DNA of 64,000 nucleotides, from assembly GCA_963751395.1 (NCBI GenBank), contig CAVVUC010000001.1, forward strand, positions 1,116,001 to 1,180,000, written 5' to 3'. This DNA comes from CAVVUC01 sp963751395 (GTDB taxonomy: Bacteria > Verrucomicrobiota > Verrucomicrobiia > Chthoniobacterales > Chthoniobacteraceae). The notes below the pieces were generated by a model that was not told where the DNA came from, ran no database searches, and saw only the letters and a program-made list of their open reading frames with translations. Each line of letters begins with the position of its first letter. The stretch's first letter is position 1. This document shows positions 1-6,650 of this stretch, piece by piece. The position numbers and the translations under genes are program-made.

Positions 1-345
1 GACGTGTCCGGCAGCGGGTGCGGGCGCAGGCATTGGCCGCGATGCGGCGAGCGTGGTTTTCAAAAGCAGTTGCTCGTTTTCGCGATCGAGCAGCAGCGTT
101 TTCAAGACGGTCTGCTGCGCTTTTTCGATCAGTGTCCGCTGCTGCGGAGAACGAGCCGTGTGGATCGCAGCCGCCTTGCGAATTCGGTCGATGGATTCGT
201 CGAGTTCACCGAGGAAGGCGCGTTTTCTTTCGAGAAAAGCCTGGTCGGGCGCTTTGCTGGTTTGCTTGAAGAGGCGGTTTTCTTCGAGGACGAAGGCATA
301 CACCTTCTCGCAGAGGTCAATGTGGGATTCGAGGGTTTCGTTCAT
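1..345 (-). CDS. small helical protein, FlgN/FliT-like by context (3' end outside window)
   Basis: Reads leftward from an ATG at 345 through 115 codons and leaves the window open, so the C-terminus is missing. The visible part is almost entirely helical and charged, starting MNETLESHIDLCEKVYAF, with no signal peptide or membrane segment. The ATG overlaps the TGA of the upstream TPR gene in an ATGA, so the two are translationally coupled. A role as a flagellar chaperone (FlgN/FliT class) is only a guess from the size, the helical character and the flagellin gene nearby; I recognise no diagnostic motif. Confidence 0.55.
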   Translation of the reverse strand, partial: MNETLESHIDLCEKVYAFVLEENRLFKQTSKAPDQAFLERKRAFLGELDESIDRIRKAAAIHTARSPQQRTLIEKAQQTVLKTLLLDRENEQLLLKTTLAASRPMPAPAPAAGHV

Positions 346-1580
346 GGTTGAATGTTCGGAATGGTGGAGGCGTGAAGCGGCTCGGGAAGCTCGGGCGCGC
401 CGAGCAGGGATTGCAGTTGCGACTCGGTTGTCTGCTGCCAGTTGAGCTGGTCGATGTGCCACCGGGCCATCTCGCTCAGTGACGTGAGTGCGGGTGTGAG
501 TTTGCCGGCGCGTTCCGGCTTCTTCGATTCGTCCACGATGAACTTGTATGCCTCGATCGCGCGAGGCGGGAGGCGCATGCGCTCGAAGCAGAGAGCCATC
601 TGGTAAACCACCGGCCACTGCCACTCGGGATCGTTGTTCAGTCGCGCCAGCGATTGGTAAATCGTGAGGGCGCTGATGAAATCACCCTGCTGGTAGAACT
701 GGTTGGCGAATTCGTTGCCCGTCTTTTTCTGCCAGTAGGCCCAGGTTTCCGGGTCCTGATCCTGTTTCGGCTTTTGGTTGCGCAGCAGCTCCAGAACTTG
801 CTCCAGCGCTTCCTTGGGTTTGTTTGTCGATTTGAGCGACGTCGCGAGAATGAAGCGGCTTTCGGCCAGCTTTTTGTCGTCGGGAAATTCGCGGACGAAG
901 GCTTGCGCCGAGACGATCGAATTTGGGAAATCGCCGAGCAGGAACTGGCAGTAGAGCGATTTGAAATGCACCCGGGCTTTGTCCTCGGAGTTGAGGTCGA
1001 GAACCTTGATCAGCTTGAAATACTTCGCGGCCTGCGCGTAGTCGCCCATGAGAAAGTAAGTGTCCGCGATCTCGAATTGCGCCTTGAGCGTGGCGGTTTT
1101 GTAAGTCGCGAGGTTTTCCTTCTGCACTTTCAGCACCGAGTTCAGGACGCTGTAGTAGCGGTTGATCGCGAGTTGATACGCGCCGGAATCGCGGTAAAGA
1201 CCGCCGAGTTTCAGCAGGATTTGATACGCCTGCGGATCGCGCGGAAACATCCGGCTGAACTGCTCGTAGATGGCAATGGCTTTCGGGCAGGATTTCTTCT
1301 GTTCAAAATATGCGGCGAACTGCAGCAGGCCATCGCGCTTCTCCAAGTCGGGAGCCTCCACGTTGAGCATGCGTTCGTAGAATGTTTCCGCCAGCGCGGG
1401 ATTGTTCCGGTCGAGCGCGGATTTCGCGAGGTTCAGGAAGCCGGTGATTTCGGCGCGAGCCGCATCGAGCTTCGAGGAAGGCAGAGCTTCCGGCACTGCG
1501 ATCCCGGCTTCCTCGTCACTGGCGAGTGCAGGCGCCACGGCGGCGAGAATCAGGAGGAAAATGATGCGCAGATGCTTCAT
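342..1580 (-). CDS. exported tetratricopeptide-repeat protein
   Basis: 412 residues. The N-terminus (MKHLRIIFLLILAAVAPALA) is a clear signal peptide with an ALA-type cleavage site. The rest is a run of degenerate TPR helices with repeated A..Y, A...F and PDD/P..P spacing, e.g. around residues 60-270 and again near 300-350. Such periplasmic TPR proteins (BamD/YbgF/CpoB-like folds) scaffold envelope or secretion complexes. It is the middle gene of a three-gene minus-strand operon, 18 bp after the proline-rich exported protein and overlapping the next gene by 4 bp. Exact function unknown. Confidence 0.75.
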   Translation of the reverse strand: MKHLRIIFLLILAAVAPALASDEEAGIAVPEALPSSKLDAARAEITGFLNLAKSALDRNNPALAETFYERMLNVEAPDLEKRDGLLQFAAYFEQKKSCPKAIAIYEQFSRMFPRDPQAYQILLKLGGLYRDSGAYQLAINRYYSVLNSVLKVQKENLATYKTATLKAQFEIADTYFLMGDYAQAAKYFKLIKVLDLNSEDKARVHFKSLYCQFLLGDFPNSIVSAQAFVREFPDDKKLAESRFILATSLKSTNKPKEALEQVLELLRNQKPKQDQDPETWAYWQKKTGNEFANQFYQQGDFISALTIYQSLARLNNDPEWQWPVVYQMALCFERMRLPPRAIEAYKFIVDESKKPERAGKLTPALTSLSEMARWHIDQLNWQQTTESQLQSLLGAPELPEPLHASTIPNIQP

Positions 1581-1598
1581 GGGGAGTCGCCAATCTGG

Positions 1599-2147
1599 CT
1601 ATTCACTGCGATAGGTCGCCTTCGAGCGTTCGCCTTTTTGCATCACAGCCGGCTCGAAGATCGGGTCGAACAAGTGGCGATTCGGATGGGGGGCGTTGTA
1701 AGGATTTTTGTAATACTCCAGAACCTCGTCGGGCGTCTTGTTGAAATCGGGTGCATCCGCTGGAAGCGGGACCGGCGCGCTGCCGTCCGGCGCATGCTCC
1801 GGCGGGGCGGTGGAGGATTTGCTCTCAATCCTGTTCTCGGCGGCGGGAGTTGCGGCCGTGCTCGCGTCGGGGTGCGCTGTTTGTCCGGTTGACGGCGGCT
1901 CTTCCTTTTTCTCAGCCGGCTTCGGGAGCGGTGGGGCATCGCGATGGGCGCAATCCGCGATCGGCTCCCCGAAACGAAGAGGCTTGGGACCGCCGTTCGC
2001 GAGGTAGCTTACGGGCTCGAAGACGAACGGATAGGTCGAACGCTGTCGGAACTCGCGGCGCTCCGGCGGACGGACTTCATCACCACCGTGCAGAAGTGTC
2101 GTGCTTAGCAAAATCGACAAAAAGGCGCTCAGGGAAATTTTTGTCAT
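1599..2147 (-). CDS. proline-rich exported protein of unknown function
   Basis: 182 residues from an ATG at 2147; an in-frame TTG four codons upstream is possible but less likely. The N-terminus (MTKISLSAFLSILLSTTLLH) is a signal peptide. The middle is low complexity, rich in Pro, Ala, Glu, Ser and Thr, and the C-terminal third (YYKNPYNAPHPNRHLFDPIFEP) is better ordered in appearance. No family recognised. First gene of the operon with the TPR protein; a periplasmic linker or envelope-attached protein is plausible but unproven. Confidence 0.6.
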   Translation of the reverse strand: MTKISLSAFLSILLSTTLLHGGDEVRPPERREFRQRSTYPFVFEPVSYLANGGPKPLRFGEPIADCAHRDAPPLPKPAEKKEEPPSTGQTAHPDASTAATPAAENRIESKSSTAPPEHAPDGSAPVPLPADAPDFNKTPDEVLEYYKNPYNAPHPNRHLFDPIFEPAVMQKGERSKATYRSE

Positions 2148-2192
2148 ACCCAGTGCCAAGCAAGTTCTTTACCAGTCGCCCGAAAGCGACGG

Positions 2193-2225
2193 AAAAGAGC
2201 TCCCCCGCAGCCGGCGGAGGAGCTC
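2193..2225 (-). terminator. intrinsic terminator of the flagellin gene
   Basis: On the minus strand a 12-bp stem starting and ending in GAGCTC (2197-2225, one G-U pair, loop of about 5 nt) is followed directly by TTTT (2196-2193). It lies 24 bp past the flagellin stop codon. Confidence 0.85.
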
Positions 2226-2248
2226 CCTGTTTTTCCTATCCCCTGAGA

Positions 2249-3046
2249 TTACTGAAGGAGCTTCAGCGCGATCTGCGAACTCGCGTTCGCCTGCGACAAC
2301 ATCGCCGTGCCCGCCTGCACCAGGATGTTATACCGGGCCAACTGCGTGGATTCATTGGCCACATCCACGTCGATGATTCGGCTGTTTGCGGCCTCGAGGT
2401 TGGTCTTGTTCGTCGAGAGCATGTCCGAGGCAAAGCCAAGGTTGCTCGCGTCCGAACCGTTCTGGGCGCGCGAGGTCGCCACGTTGGTGATCGCCGTGGT
2501 GATCACCGCAGTGGTTAGCGCCGCAAGGTTCGCCCCGCCGGTGATGGCGGTGACGTTGGTTGCGAGGTTTGCCTTGGTGATGCTCTGCGTCTGTGTGCCG
2601 TCCTCTGAGGTGGCCACCGACATGGTGCCGCCGCCGAACAACGTGATTCCGTTGAATGTCCCCGCCGCGAGGCTGGTCAACTGCGCCTTCAGAGCGGTGA
2701 ACTCCAGATCGTAGTTGGCGACATCCGTCGAGGATTTGGTCACGTCGGTGGAGAGCGTTTTCAGCTCGGAGACGCGGTTGAGGATGTCTCCTGCCGTCTT
2801 GAGACCGCCGTCCTGCGTTTGCAGAAAGGAGATCGCATTGGCGACGCCGGTGTTGGCGGCGTCGGTTCGGCGGAGCGCAGCGGAGAGTTTCATCGAAACG
2901 GCCAGACCGCCTGCGTCGTCCGCGGGGCTCACAATTTTGGAGCCGCTGGAGAGACGGGCGAGGCTTTTCTGGAGCATCGAATTGCTCTTGCTGAGATTCA
3001 GCGACGCAGTGGTCGCCGAAGTGTTTGTGTTGATTAATACTGACAT
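2249..3046 (-). CDS. fliC: flagellin
   Basis: 265 residues, a short flagellin. The conserved N-terminal D0/D1 helices are obvious (INTNTSATTASLNL, then RLSSGSKIVSPADDAGGLAV at about residues 31-50), as is the C-terminal D1/D0 part ending QANASSQIALKLLQ. The central variable domain is only about 60 residues and rich in Thr, Ala and Gly, so the filament surface is minimal. Secreted by the flagellar type III apparatus; no cleaved signal peptide is expected. AAAGG lies about 10 nt before the ATG. Monocistronic: a sigma-28 promoter lies upstream and a strong terminator downstream. Confidence 0.95.
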   Translation of the reverse strand: MSVLINTNTSATTASLNLSKSNSMLQKSLARLSSGSKIVSPADDAGGLAVSMKLSAALRRTDAANTGVANAISFLQTQDGGLKTAGDILNRVSELKTLSTDVTKSSTDVANYDLEFTALKAQLTSLAAGTFNGITLFGGGTMSVATSEDGTQTQSITKANLATNVTAITGGANLAALTTAVITTAITNVATSRAQNGSDASNLGFASDMLSTNKTNLEAANSRIIDVDVANESTQLARYNILVQAGTAMLSQANASSQIALKLLQ

Positions 3047-3152
3047 GTTACTAAACCTTTCGTGGTTACTGTGTTGCGACTTCCGTATCGCGGCGGGCCA
3101 TTTTGTATCCGGTGTCTGACCTCACCCATCAGGCACTTGCCCGACACTGTGG

Positions 3153-3179
3153 TATTCGGCGGCTTCCGGATTTCCTTTA
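3153..3179 (-). promoter_or_regulatory. sigma-28 (FliA) promoter of the flagellin gene
   Basis: On the minus strand TAAA (3179-3176), then exactly 15 nt, then GCCGAATA (3160-3153). The family consensus is TAAA-N15-GCCGATAA, so this matches at all four -35 bases and nearly all -10 bases. It leaves a leader of about 100 nt before the flagellin ATG. Confidence 0.8.
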
Positions 3180-3293
3180 GTGGAAAAATATAAATACCAT
3201 AGTAAACTTTCCCGGAGCGCTCCGCAGCCGTCTTTGACGCTCTTGTTTTCAACTTTACGCCAGATGGAATGACACTAGCTTCGACTCCCAATT

Positions 3294-4703
3294 ATGTCCC
3301 TGGAGAGAATCCTCATAGTCGATGACGAACTGATCATCCGCAAAAGCATCGAGGAGGTCCTTCGCGCCAAGCGCTACTCGGTCGTGAGCGTGGCCACGAT
3401 TGCCGACGCCGAAAAAGCGCTCAAGCGCGACCTGGTCGATCTCATGTTCCTGGACATCCGGTTGCCGGACGGCGACGGCGTGGACCTGCTCGAGCGGCTC
3501 TCCAGCACGCCCGACAGCCCGCTCACCATTATGATGAGCGGCTTCGGCTCGATCGAGACCGCCGTCACCTGCATGCGTCACGGAGCGTTCGATTATCTGA
3601 TCAAGCCGTTTTCATTGAACCAGGTCGAGGTGCTCGTGAAAAAGGCCGAGTCTTACCGTCAGGTGCTGAAGGTGAACCGATACTTCAGCGACGAAATCAC
3701 GAAGAGCGCGCAGATCGTCGGCAACAGCCCGCAGATCACCGACCTCAAGCAGATGATCCGCAAAGTCGCGCCGACTGAGGCCACCGTTCTCATCTCCGGC
3801 GAGAACGGCACGGGCAAGGAACTTGTCGCGAACGAAATTTACAACCTCAGCGCGCGCTCGCAGTCGCCTTACATCAAGATCAACTGCGCCGCCGTTTCCG
3901 AGGCTCTCATCGAGAGCGAATTTTTCGGGCATGAAAAAGGTTCGTTCACCGGCGCGACCGAGCGACGCGACGGGCGTTTCGAGCTGGCGAACGGAGGAAC
4001 GCTGTTGCTCGACGAAATCAGCGAGATCTCACCTCGCGTTCAAGCCAAGCTGTTGCGAGTGTTGCAGGAGCGCGAATTCGAGCGGGTTGGCGGATCGAAG
4101 ACGATCAAGGTCGATGTGCGGATTCTGGCCACGACCAACCGCGATCTGAAAAAGTCGGTCGCGAGCGGCGATTTCCGGGAAGACTTGTATTACCGGCTCA
4201 ATGTTTTTCCGCTCCACGTTCCGCCGCTGCGCGAGCGCAAAAGTGACATTCCCTTGCTGGCCGAAACTTTTCTCCAGCGATTTGCGCGAAGGCACGGCTC
4301 GAAGACGCCCGGTTTTTCAACCGCGGCGATGGATGCCCTGCTTGCGCATGATTGGCCGGGCAACATTCGCGAGCTACAGAACACCATCGAGCGGGCGGTA
4401 ATTCTTGCCGAAGAAGGAGCGCCAATTCACGAGGAAACCCTGGGACTCCTGCATATTCGTGCGCCCCGTGAGCCTGGAGGGGAAACGGTCGAATGGCATG
4501 CGAGTCCTCGGGAAGCGGTGGATTCGGTTGGCGGTGCTTCGTTCAAGTCGCTCGACGAGTTGGAAAAGGAGCACATCTTCCGCGCTCTCGAACGCACCGG
4601 CGGCAACCGCACGCACGCAGCGGACCTCTTGAAAATCAGCATCCGCACGCTTCGCAACAAGCTCAACGAATACAAACTTGAGGCAGCGAAGATTTCGGAG
4701 TGA
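3294..4703 (+). CDS. sigma-54-dependent response regulator (NtrC/FlgR type)
   Basis: 469 residues with three domains. Receiver domain residues 1-120, with phospho-acceptor Asp54 (LDIRLPDG) and Lys104. AAA+ sigma-54 activation domain about 138-375: Walker A GENGTGKE at 169-176, sigma-54 contact loop GSFTGA at 216-221 (the common GAFTGA with Ala to Ser), Walker B LLLDE near 237-241, arginine-finger region downstream. Fis-type helix-turn-helix at the C-terminus (GGNRTHAADLLKISIRTLRN). It stands back to back with the flagellin gene, so control of sigma-54-dependent flagellar genes, as for FlgR or FleQ, is likely. The cognate histidine kinase is not in the window. Confidence 0.93.
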   Translation: MSLERILIVDDELIIRKSIEEVLRAKRYSVVSVATIADAEKALKRDLVDLMFLDIRLPDGDGVDLLERLSSTPDSPLTIMMSGFGSIETAVTCMRHGAFDYLIKPFSLNQVEVLVKKAESYRQVLKVNRYFSDEITKSAQIVGNSPQITDLKQMIRKVAPTEATVLISGENGTGKELVANEIYNLSARSQSPYIKINCAAVSEALIESEFFGHEKGSFTGATERRDGRFELANGGTLLLDEISEISPRVQAKLLRVLQEREFERVGGSKTIKVDVRILATTNRDLKKSVASGDFREDLYYRLNVFPLHVPPLRERKSDIPLLAETFLQRFARRHGSKTPGFSTAAMDALLAHDWPGNIRELQNTIERAVILAEEGAPIHEETLGLLHIRAPREPGGETVEWHASPREAVDSVGGASFKSLDELEKEHIFRALERTGGNRTHAADLLKISIRTLRNKLNEYKLEAAKISE

Positions 4704-4869
4704 AGCGCGCAGAGTTCGACCTGTCATCTTCGCCCGATTTTGTTGTAAGTATTCCCTGAAACGAGTGGGCGGGTAGGTGCGAAATTTTGCGAAACTGTCG
4801 AAAATGTGATTGTTCTTTTCCCTGCGAATCGTTATTTATCGGCAATAAGGCAATTTCTACTGGTAAACT

Positions 4870-5925
4870 ATGGCTCGCAAACCATCTTCCAAAGTCAATC
4901 TCGCTGCGATCGCGCAAGATTTGAAAATGTCCATTTCCACAGTCTCCCGTGCGCTCCGGGATGCCGAGGGAATTCATCCGGATACGCGAGTTCAGGTGAT
5001 CGCGGCCGCAGAGAGACTGGGCTACGACATGAAAAGGCGCAAATCCGCCAGGATGGAGATGCACCCTCATCACATCATGGCTCTGGCGCAGAGCAGTTCG
5101 TTTTCAACAGATCAGCGTTTTCTGGCAGGCATGAGCCGGGCGTCAGTGACGCTGAACCTAGCGATTCTTTCGCACCACGTGAGTTTGGAAGAATGCGCGA
5201 ACATTTTCGATCCCAAGCATCAGCCGGCGGCGATGCGGGCGGGACAAGTGGAAGGTTTGATCTTGATTCACCGATTCCCCCATGAGGTGGCGGCCCAGTT
5301 GAGTGAGAAATGGCCGACCGTCTCGATCATTCATTACTACGAGGATACGAAGATCGATCTTATCGGAACCGATGATCGCTCGGGCGTGCTCGCGTTGGTC
5401 AGGCATCTGCGTGCCGGCGGACATGAGAGGATCGGCTTCTTCGGCCTATGCCCTCAAATGAGTTGGGCCTCCTCCCGTTTTGCGGCCTACGTGGAAGCAT
5501 TGGTTAAAGTTGGGTTGCCGTATTTGCCCGATAACGTCGTTGAGATCAGTCTCGAGAACGCTCTCTCGCCGGAGATTTTTGAGCGCAACGGCTGGACGGA
5601 TCGCGTTATTTCCCGGACGAAGGCAGGCGTGGATGCCTGGGTGTGTTCGAGTGCGGGGGTTGCAGAGACGCTGTGTCGCTGCTTTCTCGATCACGGCCTC
5701 CGTGTGCCACAGGATGTGGCTTTGGTGGGATACCACAAGAGAACTCCGATGAGTTCAAACATGCCGGTGCTTACAACCACGGTCGTGATTGATGAAGATT
5801 TGGGTGCTGCGGCACTGCGGCGGCTGATTCATCGCTTTGAGTATCCCGACGAATCGCAAAGAACGATTCTTGTGCCGGCCAAGCTCTCGGTCGGTGAGAC
5901 GACCCGCCCTGTTGTTCAGGCTTGA
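4870..5925 (+). CDS. LacI-family transcriptional regulator
   Basis: 351 residues. N-terminal LacI helix-turn-helix with hinge (VNLAAIAQDLKMSISTVSRA at about residues 9-28, then a hinge ending AAERLGYD), followed by a type I periplasmic-binding-protein-like sugar-sensing domain (about 65-350). The conserved VALVGYHKR stretch near 285 is typical. The next genes are a xylosidase-type GH43 fragment and a sugar/sodium symporter, so it probably controls uptake and use of a plant or sialic-type sugar. The ligand cannot be told from sequence. Its stop codon lies inside an 8-bp-arm hairpin that may terminate the transcript. Confidence 0.9.
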   Translation: MARKPSSKVNLAAIAQDLKMSISTVSRALRDAEGIHPDTRVQVIAAAERLGYDMKRRKSARMEMHPHHIMALAQSSSFSTDQRFLAGMSRASVTLNLAILSHHVSLEECANIFDPKHQPAAMRAGQVEGLILIHRFPHEVAAQLSEKWPTVSIIHYYEDTKIDLIGTDDRSGVLALVRHLRAGGHERIGFFGLCPQMSWASSRFAAYVEALVKVGLPYLPDNVVEISLENALSPEIFERNGWTDRVISRTKAGVDAWVCSSAGVAETLCRCFLDHGLRVPQDVALVGYHKRTPMSSNMPVLTTTVVIDEDLGAAALRRLIHRFEYPDESQRTILVPAKLSVGETTRPVVQA

Positions 5926-5940
5926 TTGGTCCATCAAGCC
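5919..5940 (+). terminator. hairpin at the end of the LacI-type gene
   Basis: Perfect 8-bp arms GGCTTGAT (5919-5926) and ATCAAGCC (5933-5940) with a 6-nt loop, including the stop codon. The following U-tract is weak (TTTT nine bases on). Could be a weak terminator or, being a perfect dyad, an operator for the LacI protein itself. Confidence 0.4.
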
Positions 5941-6080
5941 AACCAGTTTTCGTCCTTTGTGATACTTTCGCACTAGATTTGCGGAAAATGTCTTGAAGTG
6001 CTATCGGGATTTGGTCTAGGTTCGTCTTGCTCGAAGCGAAGACGAATTCCTCTTGGGTCTCGTTCTTTGCCGGAAAAGAC

Positions 6081-6614
6081 ATGAGATACACCAATCCAAT
6101 CCTCATGGGATTTTATCCCGATCCGAGCATTTGTCGCGTTGGAGAGGATTACTACCTCGTCAACAGTTCGTTCGAGTATTTTCCGGGTGTTCCGATTTTT
6201 CACAGCAAGGATCTTGTCAACTGGCGGCAGATCGGCCAATGCCTGGCGAGGAAGCGCCAACTGCCGCTTGACGGCTTGAAGGCATCCGACGGCATTTACG
6301 CTCCAGCGATCCGGTATCGCAACGGGCGTTTTTACATGGTGACGACGAACGTAAGCGGCGGCGGGAACTTTTACGTTTCCACGGACATGAGCGGGGATCG
6401 CGCCGTCACGGAATTGTTTTGTCCAAAAACTGCACCGATTCGCGCGACGACAGGGTGCGGAGCCTACGCCGGCTGGTATGACTGGAAATCCTTCCACGAC
6501 GGAATCCGCAGCGAGGCACCTTTGCAAGACCCGGAGCAGATCCTTTTCGGCGTCCGCTTGATCAATGCCGTCCGTCGATCGGCGGCAAGCGGCCTTCCCG
6601 AACTTGTGCGGTAA
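6081..6614 (+). pseudogene. GH43 glycoside hydrolase (beta-xylosidase/arabinofuranosidase type), 3'-truncated
   Basis: From the ATG at 6081 the first 100 or so residues are a textbook GH43 start: NPILMGFYPDPSICRVGEDY with the blade-1 catalytic Asp, then YFPGVPIFHSKDLVNW, then SDGIYAPAIRY. After about 6390 (residue 103, FYVSTDMSG) homology to the five-bladed propeller stops and the frame runs through unrelated sequence to a stop at 6614. Complete family members have about 300-550 residues, so the other catalytic acids are absent and the product cannot be an active glycosidase. The 6391-6614 tail is not recognised; the junction suggests an internal deletion that joined two genes. Confidence 0.7.
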
Positions 6615-6650
6615 TCAGCGCACACTTTTTCACCCCCAATCTTTAGAACC

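Noticed and set aside
654..1892. 412-codon plus-strand frame
   Set aside because: Lies across two minus-strand genes that both have signal peptides and ATG coupling; no motif in the plus frame.
3047..3152. c-di-GMP (GEMM) riboswitch in the flagellin leader
   Set aside because: The conserved GEMM core sequences and tetraloop receptor are missing.
3047..3293. Sigma-54 promoter for the flagellin or the response regulator
   Set aside because: No TGGCAC-N5-TTGCA-like pair with correct spacing on either strand; the sigma-28 match is much better.
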